From Pseudomonadota bacterium (lineage in GTDB: Bacteria; Pseudomonadota; Alphaproteobacteria; Acetobacterales; Acetobacteraceae), in contig JAFEFW010000637.1 in the NCBI GenBank assembly GCA_018240405.1, forward strand, positions 1-64,000: 64,000 bases of DNA. Reading direction: 5' to 3'. Below the pieces are notes generated by a model that was given only the letters and a program-made list of their open reading frames with translations, did no database searches and was not told where the DNA came from. The translations under genes and the position numbers were made by a program. Shown here one piece after another: positions 27,906 to 37,049 of the stretch. Each line of letters starts with the position of its first letter. Position 1 is the stretch's first letter.

Positions 27906-29615
27906 ATGGCAGACGATCTGACGCTGGTGATTCGCGGCGGCTTTGTTGTCGACGGAACCGGCGTCGAACCCTTCGAAGCCGATGTTGGCATCTCCGGCAA
28001 TCGCATTGTGGAAGTCGGGCGAATTGCGCGACGCGGCATTGAAGAAATCGACGCGCGCGGCCTGATCGTCACACCTGGCTTTGTCGATGCGCACACTCAT
28101 TACGACGCGCAGGTGATGTGGGCCAACCATATCACCCCTAGCTCCTGCAACGGCGTCACCACCGCGCTCATTGGCAATTGCGGCGTGGGCTTCGCACCTT
28201 GCAAGCCGGATCAGCGTGCCATGCTGGTGGAGTTGATGGAGGGCGTCGAGGACATTCCTGAGCCGGTCCTGACTCAGGGACTGCCCTGGAACTGGCAAAG
28301 CTTCCCGGATTATATGGACCGTATTGCCGAGCGCCAGTTTGACATGGACGTCGCGGCGCAGGTGCCGCATGCGGCGCTGCGGATATTTGTCATGGGCGAA
28401 CGCGGTGCTGCACGTGAGCCGGCGACAGAGGCGGATCGCGCTGCCATGGCTCGCCTGACTGCCGAAGGAATTCGTGCTGGCGCCCTGGGCTTTTCCACGT
28501 CCCGCACGCTGAATCACAAGACCCTGGACGGCCGGCCGACACCGACCTTGGACGCGTCGGAGGAGGAGCTGACCACGATCGCCAAGGCTGTCGGCGAAGT
28601 CGGATCAGGGTGGCTGCAGGTTATTTCCGATTTCGGCGAAACGCTGGAAGACGAGTTCGCGATGCTGCGTCGGTTGGTCCAGAAGTCTGGGCGGCCAATG
28701 ACCACAACGATCCTGGAACGTGATTCAAAGCCGCAGGAATGGAGCCGCCTGCTGGACCTGATCGGCAAGGCGAATGCCGACGGATTGCCTATCACCGGCA
28801 TGGTTTTAACCCGGCCCACGGGCATCATGCTAGGCTTCGAGATTTCCCAGAACCCCTTTGTCGATCTGCCAGGCTGGGCCGAAATTGCCGACCGTCCATT
28901 TGAAGCCAAACTGGCCGCCTTGCGTAATCCCTCGTTCCGCGCTCGGTTGCTTAGCGAAACACCCAGGGATGACACACTCGCGAAACGGCTGCGGCATTGG
29001 GATCGCATGTTTCCGCTGGGAGACCCGCCGGATTATGAGCCGCCGGCGGAACGCTCAATCGGTGCCGAGGCGCGGCGGATGGGGGTGGATCCTGCGGCGC
29101 TGGCGTATGACCGAATGCTGGAGAACGACGGCCGGACGATCCTTTACCGACCCCTGAGCAACTATGCGAACGGCACATTAGAGACCGTGCGCGCAATGAT
29201 GGCGCACCCGAACACGCTGATCGGCCTTGGTGACGGCGGTGCGCATGTCTCGATCCTGTGCGACGCGACGGCCATGACGTACGGGCTCACGCACTGGACC
29301 CGTGACCGAGCCACTGGACGTTTCCCATTGGAATGGATGGTAAGACGCCTGACCTCGGACAATGCTCGGGCATTGGGTCTGAACGACAGGGGGGTGATCG
29401 TGCCTGGCCGCAAGGCAGACATCAACGTCATCGATCATGGCAGACTGACGTTGCGCACGCCCCGGGTCATCTATGATCTGCCCGCCGGTGGCCGACGGCT
29501 TATGCAGACTTCCGATGGTTACATTGCAACGATATTATCGGGCGAGGTCGTTTCACGCGATGGAAATTCCACCGGAAAGCTGCCTGGCCGTCTAGTACGT
29601 GGCACCCAGGCATAG
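27906..29615 (+). CDS. Amidohydrolase, N-acyl-D-amino-acid deacylase type
   Basis: A 569-residue metal-dependent amidohydrolase. Residues 1-60 and the C-terminal 60 form the small beta-sandwich ([13 protein letters not shown] and [17 protein letters not shown]). The barrel has the metal motif HTHYD at 63-67, NCGVGFAPC, a later histidine-bearing region and the catalytic aspartate zone [12 protein letters not shown]. This matches D-aminoacylase/dihydroorotase-like proteins of over 500 residues. The substrate may be an N-acyl or amide compound imported by the nearby HAAT system. The start at 27906 has AGGAAGGGA upstream. Confidence 0.9.
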   Translation: MADDLTLVIRGGFVVDGTGVEPFEADVGISGNRIVEVGRIARRGIEEIDARGLIVTPGFVDAHTHYDAQVMWANHITPSSCNGVTTALIGNCGVGFAPCKPDQRAMLVELMEGVEDIPEPVLTQGLPWNWQSFPDYMDRIAERQFDMDVAAQVPHAALRIFVMGERGAAREPATEADRAAMARLTAEGIRAGALGFSTSRTLNHKTLDGRPTPTLDASEEELTTIAKAVGEVGSGWLQVISDFGETLEDEFAMLRRLVQKSGRPMTTTILERDSKPQEWSRLLDLIGKANADGLPITGMVLTRPTGIMLGFEISQNPFVDLPGWAEIADRPFEAKLAALRNPSFRARLLSETPRDDTLAKRLRHWDRMFPLGDPPDYEPPAERSIGAEARRMGVDPAALAYDRMLENDGRTILYRPLSNYANGTLETVRAMMAHPNTLIGLGDGGAHVSILCDATAMTYGLTHWTRDRATGRFPLEWMVRRLTSDNARALGLNDRGVIVPGRKADINVIDHGRLTLRTPRVIYDLPAGGRRLMQTSDGYIATILSGEVVSRDGNSTGKLPGRLVRGTQA

Positions 29616-29655
29616 GTGCAGTAAGGCCGCCGGCAAGCGGCGACCCCTGCGCCGG

Positions 29656-29865
29656 TTAATCCTCTAGACGGAAGCCTGCCTTCAGGCTGACCTAGTAGCT
29701 TGCGACCTTGCGGTCATCGATGCGGCCGCGAATTTGATTGACTTCGAACCACCCAAGATGGCGCACCGTCTCACCGGTCTTGGAAACGGCACCGTCGATG
29801 GCGTCTGACAGGCTTGTCTCAGATGTACCAACAAGTTCAATGACTTTGTAGACACCCTCGTTCAT
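29656..29865 (-). pseudogene. Dodecin gene interrupted by an in-frame TAG
   Basis: From ATG 29865 the frame gives a clear dodecin: NEGVYKVIELVGTS, DAIDGAVSKTGETVRHL, the flavin-stacking WFEVNQIRGRI, and KVASY. It then hits TAG at 29692-29694. Reading on in the same frame gives VSLKAGFRLED and a TAA at 29656. This is exactly the dodecin C-terminus (family YQVTLKVGFRLED), for a full 69-codon length. The TAG replaces the expected glutamine codon CAG by one transition. Translation as it stands yields 57 residues without the last strand. It is the last gene of a four-gene minus-strand group, 12 bp after its neighbour. It may be a true nonsense mutation, suppression or a read error. Confidence 0.85.
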
Positions 29866-29877
29866 GATCGTTTCTCC

Positions 29878-30369
29878 TCAGGCTGGAATACGCTGCCGAG
29901 CGGCGCCCCGCATGGCCTCAGCCGACTTGGGAAAACCGCTTCGGTCGGAATAATCCGGTACCGGTTGGGATCGGCGGGCGTGGAAGGTTGTAAGCCAGTG
30001 GGCGCACATGGCGTCGATCAGCGTAACCCCGCCCACGGCGGCCAATGCCACCATGTTTGTGCTGCGCCGACGGTTGTCGCCCGTGGCCAGCGTGGCGATG
30101 TCCAGGACGTCCCCGGCCAGCCGGGCCCAGATCCACGGTGTCGGATCCTTGGACATCAGAATACCGACGCCGTTGCCGATCTCGCGCGCACCAAACGTTG
30201 CTACCAGCCCCTGACGTCCGGGAAGGCCTACACGCCAAGCTGTCGCACGAGGTGCCAGGATCTCCAGCAGACCAAGGCCGATACTGAACCAACCCAAGCG
30301 CCGAACCGTTGCCTGCATCGATCCGGCAGGACTGCTCGGCGAATACACCGTCAGGGACTTTTCGTTCAT
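29878..30369 (-). CDS. Small membrane protein of the cyclase/dehydrase-associated type
   Basis: A 163-residue protein with two to three hydrophobic stretches (LGWFSIGLGLLEILAP, LVATFGAREIGNGVGIL, MVALAAVGGVTLIDAM). The N-terminal pattern resembles the membrane part found in proteins annotated as cyclase/dehydrase, but the SRPBCC part is absent. Function unknown. GGGAGAAGAG precedes the ATG at 30369, and the gene follows the alcohol dehydrogenase stop by 11 bp, so it belongs to the same transcript, with dodecin after it. Confidence 0.7.
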   Translation of the reverse strand: MNEKSLTVYSPSSPAGSMQATVRRLGWFSIGLGLLEILAPRATAWRVGLPGRQGLVATFGAREIGNGVGILMSKDPTPWIWARLAGDVLDIATLATGDNRRRSTNMVALAAVGGVTLIDAMCAHWLTTFHARRSQPVPDYSDRSGFPKSAEAMRGAARQRIPA

Positions 30370-30380
30370 GACTCTTCTCC

Positions 30381-31550
30381 CTACGGGCTCATGACAACCT
30401 TGATGCAGCCGTCCTGCTTTTCGCGAAAGACTTTGTACATCATCGGTCCTTCTTCCAGGCTGACGCGGTGCGTGATGACGAAGGACGGATCAATCTGCCG
30501 TTCCTCAATGCGGCGCATCAGATCGTCGGTCCAGCGGTTCACATGTGTCTGCCCGGAACGAACCGTCAGACCCTTGTTCATCAAAGCTCCAAGAGGAATT
30601 TTGTCGACCAGGCCACCATATACTCCGGGAATGGAAATGATTCCGGCCGGTCGGCAGACATAGATCATCTCCCGCAGCACGTGCGCGCGGTCGCTCTCCA
30701 GCATCATGGCCTGCTTAGCACGGTCATACAGCGAATCGATCGAGCGGGAGGCATGCGCTTCCAGCCCTACGGCATCGATGCACTTGTCCGGCCCTTTGCC
30801 AGCAGTCAGGTCATTCAGTCGCTCGAGAACGCTTTCCTCATCAAAGTCAATTGTAATCGCCCCGCCGGCGCGGGCCATGGCTAGACGTTCCGGCACGTGG
30901 TCGATGCAGACAACCTGGCGGGCGCCCAGCAGGATGGCGCTTCTAACAGCGAACTGACCTACCGGGCCTGCGCCCCAGATCGCTACCGTATCGGTCGGCT
31001 CGATGTCGCAATAGACGGCGGCCTGCCAACCGGTTGGAAAAATGTCACCCAGGAACAGTACCTGATCATCCGTCAAGTCGCTGGGGACCTTCACGCAACT
31101 TGCATCTGCATACGGGACTCGAACGAAGTCTGCCTGTCCGCCGGGGTAGCCACCCGTCAAATGGGTGTAGCCGAACAGGCCCGCCGTTGTGTGCCCGAAT
31201 ACGGTTTCAGCAAGCTTCTTATTTCGGTTCGTCTGTTCACACACCGAATAGTTGCCGCGCCGGCACTGGTCGCATTCGCCGCAGATGATGGTGAATGGTA
31301 CCACAACGCGATCGCCAACCTTCAGCCGCTTGTTCTCCGCTCCGACCTCCATGACCTCGCCCATAAACTCGTGGCCCATAATGTCGCCGGACCGCATCCC
31401 TGGAACGAACCCGTCATAGAGATGCAGATCGGAGCCGCAGATCGCACAGGAGCTGACCTTGATGATGGCATCGCGGGAATGCTCGATGATTGGATCCGGG
31501 ACCGTATCGCACCGTATATCTTCCCGGCCGTGCCAGCGGAGCGCGCGCAT
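30381..31550 (-). CDS. Zinc-dependent alcohol/formaldehyde-type dehydrogenase
   Basis: A 389-residue medium-chain dehydrogenase. The catalytic zinc ligands are C38 (CAICGSDLH) and H60 (GHEFMGE). Structural zinc is bound by C90, C93, C96 and C104. The NAD motif is WGAGPVGQF near 193-200. The long form with FPTGWQAA resembles glutathione-independent formaldehyde dehydrogenase-like enzymes. The substrate is unproven. It stands in a minus-strand group with a small protein upstream and a membrane protein plus dodecin downstream, a layout suggesting general stress protection. Confidence 0.9.
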   Translation of the reverse strand: MRALRWHGREDIRCDTVPDPIIEHSRDAIIKVSSCAICGSDLHLYDGFVPGMRSGDIMGHEFMGEVMEVGAENKRLKVGDRVVVPFTIICGECDQCRRGNYSVCEQTNRNKKLAETVFGHTTAGLFGYTHLTGGYPGGQADFVRVPYADASCVKVPSDLTDDQVLFLGDIFPTGWQAAVYCDIEPTDTVAIWGAGPVGQFAVRSAILLGARQVVCIDHVPERLAMARAGGAITIDFDEESVLERLNDLTAGKGPDKCIDAVGLEAHASRSIDSLYDRAKQAMMLESDRAHVLREMIYVCRPAGIISIPGVYGGLVDKIPLGALMNKGLTVRSGQTHVNRWTDDLMRRIEERQIDPSFVITHRVSLEEGPMMYKVFREKQDGCIKVVMSP

Positions 31551-31660
31551 ATCTGTCTCTCGATCGTGTCAAGTGGTTTAACGACGACCGGCTACAGCAG
31601 TTCGTTGCAAACCGTCCCTGCACCGCCAACACGGCTGCGCGAGTGAAGGTATGTCCAAGA

Positions 31661-31891
31661 CTAACTCACTTCGTCCCACGCAACGCGTTCATAGCCCAGG
31701 CCGGCGGCCATCTGTTCGACCCAAGTCTTTACGTCTGCTGCACTGGTCGCGATGTGGCGGTCCGGGATTTCGCGGGCGTCTGAGTTCTCGGGGTTGATCT
31801 CGCCGCCATAGTCGGCACTGAAAAGGCCGGGCGAAACCTCTCTCAATGTCGCGTGCAGAACACCACTACGTGGCTTTGGCTGGTCGCTCAT
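31661..31891 (-). CDS. Small conserved-looking protein (76 aa)
   Basis: A 76-residue soluble protein without signal peptide or membrane segment (MSDQPKPRSGVLHATLREV, DYGGEINPENSDAREI, HIATSAADVKTWVEQMAAGLGY). I cannot assign a function. The AGGAGA ribosome-binding site 6 bases before the ATG at 31891 and natural composition support a real gene. It lies 110 bp upstream of the alcohol dehydrogenase on the same strand. Confidence 0.65.
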   Translation of the reverse strand: MSDQPKPRSGVLHATLREVSPGLFSADYGGEINPENSDAREIPDRHIATSAADVKTWVEQMAAGLGYERVAWDEVS

Positions 31892-31940
31892 GTTCGTCTC
31901 CTGCTGCGTGCTCGCTCAACGCGCAGTGAAGCCGATCAGT

Positions 31941-33629
31941 TCACGGCCGGCAGACAACGTTCACCAAAGCCTGTCGGCCGCCGTGTACCGCGGCAGCTGC
32001 GCGACGTAACGCGGCGGGCAGTTCTGCCGGAGTCTCGACCCGCTCTCCGTGTCCGTCGTGTGCCGCAACGATTTTCTCGAAGGCCGGCGCGGGCAGATCC
32101 GCCAGGAAGCGGCCATCGGCTTCCGCCGCGACGCCGCCAGTGTACATGTCCAGCGTCGCCCGTCGAACGGCGCCATACAGGGCATTGTTGTAGATGACCG
32201 TCAGCACCGGCAGCTTCTGCATCTGCGCGACGTAGTGGCAGGCGGTAGGATTGGCGAACATATAGGCGCCGTCGCCCAGGACCGAGATCACCATGCTGTC
32301 TTGCGCGGCCAGCTTAACACCGAGCGAGGCGGGGAAGCCCCAGCCCAGGCCGCCGGCCATGCTGAGCGCGAACAAGCTGCCGGGCCCTGGCAACGGGCAA
32401 TACTCTTGTCGAAACGAATATTCGCTGATCACCTTCGTGTCAGCTTGGATGATGTCACGCAGGCAGTAGTTCAGCCACGGCAGCGTGATCTCATTCGCCT
32501 GCCCCGCCCGCTCGGCCTCTTGCTGCCACGCCTGGTGCAGGCGCTGCGAACGTTCGCGCAGATGGCCAGCGCGCTCCGTCACGTGTGGCATTTCGCGGTG
32601 CGCCAGAGCGACTTCCAGCGCTTCCAATACCGAGAGGCACGTGGCGGTGATGGTGAGATCAGACGGAAAGCTGCGCATCGGCAGGCGAGCGTGCAACGGG
32701 TCCTCGCCGATCTGCACGACGCGCGCGCCGGCCGGCGGCGCTTCCTTCGATGGCAGCCAGGGCACGTCGGTGTCGAAGACAATGACGAGGTCTGCATCGG
32801 CCAGCAGCGGTCCCGGCATGGAACCCTGGAACATGGGATGGGCGGCGGAAAGGGCGAAGTAGCGTGTCTGATACGGAACGACCGGCAGGGCATGGCGCTC
32901 CGCCAGACGCGCCAGCACCTCGGCGTCGCGAGGGTCGCGGCCGAGCAGGCCGGTGATGATCAGCGGGTTTTGCGCGGCGGTGATCCAGTCAGCGAGTGTG
33001 TCGATATCGGCTGCCCGGGGTGTCGGTGGGCGCGGCACTGCGCGATGTTCTCGGTTGCTCAACGCTGGTTCGGACAGGACCTCCCCAAGAACCTCACGCG
33101 GCAGACTCAGATAGACCGGTCCTTGCGGCGAGGCGCAGGCGATTTCCATTGCCCTGTCCACCGTCGTTGCGGCTTGGTCGCCACGCTTCATTTCGTAGTC
33201 CCACTTGACCATCTCGCGCAGCATGCCGGCCTGGTCGAACATTTCCTGCGCCCAGTGGATGTGCACGCTGCGGGAACCTTCGGCACCGGCCTCGGTGAAC
33301 GGCGTGCGGCCCGAGGTCAGCAGCATCGGCACGCGATCGCGGCTGGCGTTGATCAGCATGTTGATGGCGTTGGCGGTTCCAACGTTGGTGTGCAGCATCA
33401 CTGCCTGCGGTTGGCCGGTGACCGCGGTGTACCCGTGCGCCATTGCAACGGCCGCGTTTTCGTGCGGGATCACCAGCGGCTTCGGCACCGGGCGGTTGCC
33501 GCGCGCGGCCCGGCTGAACGCCTCAATGATCGGGGCGAAATCGGTACCAGGATTGGCAAACAGGTACTCGATGCCGTGTGTGGACAGGGCAGCGAGGTAG
33601 TCTTCGGCGGCAATGCGGGTTTGGGTCAT
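31941..33629 (-). CDS. Thiamine-diphosphate-dependent enzyme, acetolactate-synthase-like
   Basis: A 562-residue three-domain ThDP enzyme. The N-terminal Pyr domain has the cofactor-activating glutamate E57 (VIPHENAAVAMAHGY). The middle domain follows (ITGLLGRDPRDAEVLARLAE). The C-terminal PP domain has the GDGAYMFANP and NNALYGAVRR pair that binds magnesium and diphosphate. It lacks features of a true biosynthetic acetolactate synthase operon and may be a 2-oxoacid decarboxylase or carboligase. The ATG at 33629 overlaps the molybdoenzyme stop by 4 bp. Confidence 0.9.
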   Translation of the reverse strand: MTQTRIAAEDYLAALSTHGIEYLFANPGTDFAPIIEAFSRAARGNRPVPKPLVIPHENAAVAMAHGYTAVTGQPQAVMLHTNVGTANAINMLINASRDRVPMLLTSGRTPFTEAGAEGSRSVHIHWAQEMFDQAGMLREMVKWDYEMKRGDQAATTVDRAMEIACASPQGPVYLSLPREVLGEVLSEPALSNREHRAVPRPPTPRAADIDTLADWITAAQNPLIITGLLGRDPRDAEVLARLAERHALPVVPYQTRYFALSAAHPMFQGSMPGPLLADADLVIVFDTDVPWLPSKEAPPAGARVVQIGEDPLHARLPMRSFPSDLTITATCLSVLEALEVALAHREMPHVTERAGHLRERSQRLHQAWQQEAERAGQANEITLPWLNYCLRDIIQADTKVISEYSFRQEYCPLPGPGSLFALSMAGGLGWGFPASLGVKLAAQDSMVISVLGDGAYMFANPTACHYVAQMQKLPVLTVIYNNALYGAVRRATLDMYTGGVAAEADGRFLADLPAPAFEKIVAAHDGHGERVETPAELPAALRRAAAAVHGGRQALVNVVCRP

Positions 33630-35884
33630 GGGCGTCCTGCGGATCGGATAGCCTGCCAAATTCGTTCCGGGGTCGCCGGCATGTCGATATGGGCGACGCC
33701 AAGTGGCGTCAGCGCGTTCAGGATGGCGCTGATAATGGTTTGCGGTGCAGCGATAGCGCCAGCCTGGCCAGTGCCTTTCACCCCCAGGGGGTTGCCGGAC
33801 GTCGGGATGCCGGTCAGCGTCACATCCAGGTCGGGTAAATCTACAGCGCGGGGGATCTGGTAGTCGACGAACGATCCGGCCAGCATCTGGCCGGATTCAG
33901 CGTCGTAGACTGTGTGTTCCATCAACGCCTGGCCGATGCCCTGTGCCAGGCCGCCCTGCACCTGGCCGATCGCCAGCATGGGATTGATTAGCGTGCCGTA
34001 ATCGTCAACCGCCGTATAGCGTTCCAGCGTCGTCTCGCCCGTATCGGGATCGACTTCGACCTCTGCGACATGGCAGCCGTTGGGGATGGTGATGATGTCG
34101 AGCAGATTCCAGACGTACGTGTCCAGCGACGTGTCCTGCGCGACGGTCAGAAGATCGACAAAGCGCTCGCCGGCGCTGTAGCGCCCTGCAGCAAAGGTCA
34201 CTTGATCGTCCTGCGCCTGGAGCAGGCGCGCGGCGACTTGCTTGCCTTTGGCGATGACCTCCTGTGCGGCCTTGAACAGGGCGGCGCCGCCCTGGTGCAT
34301 GGAGCGGGCGCCGCCATGGCCATTGCCCTCGGGGATTTCTGCCGTGTCGGCCTGGATGTAATGGAACTGCTCAACCGGCAGGCCCAGCAGGTCGGCAGCG
34401 ATCTGCGGATAGGAAGTTTCGTGCCCTTGTCCGTTGCTTTGCGTGCCGACCAGGATTGCAACCTTACCGTCGGACTGGAAGCGGATTTCGGCGCCTTCAT
34501 TCGGGGCGCCGCGGGCGGTTTCCAGGAAGCAGGCGACGCCAATGCCCCGTAGGCGGCCTTCAGCCTCGCTGGCAGCTTTGCGAGCCGGAAAACCGGCGAA
34601 ATTGGCGGCTTCCAACACGTCGTCGATGTTGGCAGCGAAGCGGCCGCAATCGACCAGCGTGCCGAGCGCCTTGCGGTAGGGGAATGCACTGATCAGGTTG
34701 CGGCGGCGCAGGCTGATGGGATCGAAGCCGCACTGAACCGCCGCGTGGTCGATCAGGCGCTCTATCAGATAGTTGGCTTCAGGCTTGCCGGCGCCGCGAT
34801 AGGCGTCGATCGGCGCGCAGTTCGTGAAGACACCGCGCACATCCATAAAGATGGCAGGTATGACGTAGCCACCGCCCATCGCGGCGGCCGGCGCATTGGT
34901 GGAGCTGCCAGGCCCGCCGCCGGACATGTAGGCGCCAAGACCCGCAACGGTATCGGCCCGCAGTGCCAGGAAGGTGCCGTCGCGATCCAGCGCCAATCGC
35001 CCGCGGGAGACATTGTCGCGGCCCTGTGCGGTGGAAACGAAATCCTCACCGCGGTCGGCGATCCACTTCACCGGCCGGCCCAGCCTGCGCGCGGCCCACA
35101 AGAGTAGCGCCCATTCCGGATAGAGACAGTTCTTGATGCCGAAGCCACCGCCGACATCGGGCGCCGAAACCCGCACGTGGTCGCGCGGGCAACGGAAGAC
35201 GACGTCGGCCAGCTGGTCGCGTATGGCGTTGACGCTGGCGGCCGACACTAGCAGGTCGTAGCCGTGCTCAGCCGTCCATCGACCGATGGCGCCGCGCGTT
35301 TCCATGGGTGCAATGACGACGCGATTGTTGACGACTTCCAGTTCAACGACATGGGCGGCGGTCGTCATGGCCGTCTGCACGGCAGTTTCGTCACCGCGTT
35401 GAAACCGATACGACTCGTTGCCGCCGTCCCAGATCGCCGGTGCATCGGGCGCCAGCGCGGCGACCGCATCGACCACACATGGCAGCGGCGTGTACTCCAC
35501 GATGACGAGTTCCGCCGCGTCGCGCGCGGCTTCCTTCGTTTCCGCGACGACCAACGCCACCGGGTCGCCCACATGGCGCACACGGTTCTTCGCCAGCGCC
35601 GGTCGGGGCGGCACGATCATCGGCGCGACTGTCGCCACCTGCGTTGCACAGGGCAGCAGGCCCAGATCGGCGATGTCGTCGTAGACGTAGACACCCAGCA
35701 CCCCCGGGGCGGACCGGGCTGCCACGGTATCGATCCGGCCGATAACGGCATGGGCGTGCGGCGAGCGGACAATCGAGGCCCAGACTTGGCCTGGATCACT
35801 GACGTCGTCCAGGAAGATGCCCGTCCCGGTCAGAAAACGGGCGTCCTCCAGCCGCTTCAGCGATTGCCCAATGAAGGGCGCCAT
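33626..35884 (-). CDS. Xanthine dehydrogenase/CO dehydrogenase-family molybdopterin-binding subunit, without partners
   Basis: A 752-residue large subunit of Mo-hydroxylases. The N-terminal a/b hammerhead is GQSLKRLEDARFLTGTG. MoCo-contact regions include GGFGIKNCLYPEWALLLWAARRLGRPVKW, the AYRGAGK loop typical of form II CoxL-like proteins, and TQSNGQGHETSYPQIAADLLG. The C-terminal active-site motif reads GVKGTGQAG. The catalytic glutamate seen as GVGE in characterised enzymes is Q707 here. No FAD or 2Fe-2S subunit gene is adjacent. The start abuts the Ldh-family stop and the end overlaps the ThDP gene, so the three form a tight operon. Confidence 0.9.
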   Translation of the reverse strand: MAPFIGQSLKRLEDARFLTGTGIFLDDVSDPGQVWASIVRSPHAHAVIGRIDTVAARSAPGVLGVYVYDDIADLGLLPCATQVATVAPMIVPPRPALAKNRVRHVGDPVALVVAETKEAARDAAELVIVEYTPLPCVVDAVAALAPDAPAIWDGGNESYRFQRGDETAVQTAMTTAAHVVELEVVNNRVVIAPMETRGAIGRWTAEHGYDLLVSAASVNAIRDQLADVVFRCPRDHVRVSAPDVGGGFGIKNCLYPEWALLLWAARRLGRPVKWIADRGEDFVSTAQGRDNVSRGRLALDRDGTFLALRADTVAGLGAYMSGGGPGSSTNAPAAAMGGGYVIPAIFMDVRGVFTNCAPIDAYRGAGKPEANYLIERLIDHAAVQCGFDPISLRRRNLISAFPYRKALGTLVDCGRFAANIDDVLEAANFAGFPARKAASEAEGRLRGIGVACFLETARGAPNEGAEIRFQSDGKVAILVGTQSNGQGHETSYPQIAADLLGLPVEQFHYIQADTAEIPEGNGHGGARSMHQGGAALFKAAQEVIAKGKQVAARLLQAQDDQVTFAAGRYSAGERFVDLLTVAQDTSLDTYVWNLLDIITIPNGCHVAEVEVDPDTGETTLERYTAVDDYGTLINPMLAIGQVQGGLAQGIGQALMEHTVYDAESGQMLAGSFVDYQIPRAVDLPDLDVTLTGIPTSGNPLGVKGTGQAGAIAAPQTIISAILNALTPLGVAHIDMPATPERIWQAIRSAGRP

Positions 35885-36934
35885 TCAGAACCCCAATCGG
35901 TCGGCAATGCCATAACCTTGAGCCAGATCCTTCAGCTTGGCCCAGGTCGCTTCTTCGATCGGCACGCCGTTCTTGCGGCGGTCGGCTTCCTTGCGGAATT
36001 CGACCTCGCCGGGATAGAAGACCTCGGTGAAGCCCTGCGCCGGCGGCGTCGCCTTCAAGTACTGGGCAAACTCGGTCACCTCCTGCTTGAAGGTCGCAAC
36101 ATCACGGAAGGCCGCGACGTTGAACACCGCCATAAAGCAGCCGTCGTTATGCCGGCCACTGGGCTCGATGCCGAAGCCAAGGCCGGTTAGCAGGCCTGAC
36201 AGGATCTCCACGATTGCCGCAAGACCAGTGCCCTTGTAGCCCTCACTGCCACCCAGCGGCAGCAGAGCCCCGCCGGCCCGCAGGACCTTTGGATCGGTCG
36301 AGGGTCGGCCTTCGGCATCGATCAGCCAGCCGGTCGGCACCTGTTCACCACGTGCGGTGGCGACGTTGATCTTGCCGGCCGCTGCGGCGGAAGTCGCCAT
36401 ATCGAAGACGAACGGACCTTCCAGGTTTGATGGAATGGCGAAGGAAATCGGATTGGTGCCCAGGCGCGCCTTGGCGCCGCCGTACGGCGCGACGTGCTTC
36501 GGACTGCGGCCGGAGTCGGCGGTGATCATTGCGATCATGCCCTCGGCGGCGGCCATCAGCGGATAGCTCGCCAGGCGGCCAATATGGCTCTGACGGAACA
36601 CCGTAGCTGCCGCAACGTTCTGCTTCTTCGCCTTCTCGATCGTGTAGCGCATGGCGCGGTCGGTGGTGTAGTAGCCAAAGCCCCAGTGACCATCGATAAC
36701 CGTCGTCGTCGGTGTCTCCTGCGTGATCTCCCACGGGGCCTTCGGCACGATATGGCCGACCTTGATCCGCTCAATGTATTGCGGAATCAAGATGATCCCA
36801 TGGCTGTCGTGGCCGACCAGATTGGCGCCGATATTGTACTTGGCGACGACGGCCGCTTCCTCCTCCGAGGCGCCGGCCGCGATCAGCAGGCTCTTGGCGA
36901 TGTCGATCAGTCTGTCCGCTGTCACGGTTGGCAT
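35885..36934 (-). CDS. Ldh/malate dehydrogenase-family (YlbC-type) oxidoreductase
   Basis: A 349-residue NAD(P)-dependent dehydrogenase of the Ldh family, unrelated to Rossmann-type lactate dehydrogenases. Typical stretches are NLVGHDSHGIILIPQYIERI with the catalytic histidine, RQSHIGRLASYPLMAA, APYGGAKARLGTNPISFAIP and GGSEGYKGTGLA. It would oxidise a 2-hydroxyacid or ureidoglycolate-like compound. The ATG at 36934 has GGGGAGAAA upstream; the longer frame to 37060 runs into the divergent gene. First gene of the three-gene operon. Confidence 0.92.
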   Translation of the reverse strand: MPTVTADRLIDIAKSLLIAAGASEEEAAVVAKYNIGANLVGHDSHGIILIPQYIERIKVGHIVPKAPWEITQETPTTTVIDGHWGFGYYTTDRAMRYTIEKAKKQNVAAATVFRQSHIGRLASYPLMAAAEGMIAMITADSGRSPKHVAPYGGAKARLGTNPISFAIPSNLEGPFVFDMATSAAAAGKINVATARGEQVPTGWLIDAEGRPSTDPKVLRAGGALLPLGGSEGYKGTGLAAIVEILSGLLTGLGFGIEPSGRHNDGCFMAVFNVAAFRDVATFKQEVTEFAQYLKATPPAQGFTEVFYPGEVEFRKEADRRKNGVPIEEATWAKLKDLAQGYGIADRLGF

Positions 36935-37049
36935 GGCGGTTTCTCCCCTTGACCCGAGTACCGAAAGGCTAGCCCAGGCCCCGGCGGTTGGCCAGAACGC
37001 CGATCCGGCGTAACCTGCCTGTTCGAGATGAACCGAGGGGAGCGGACCA

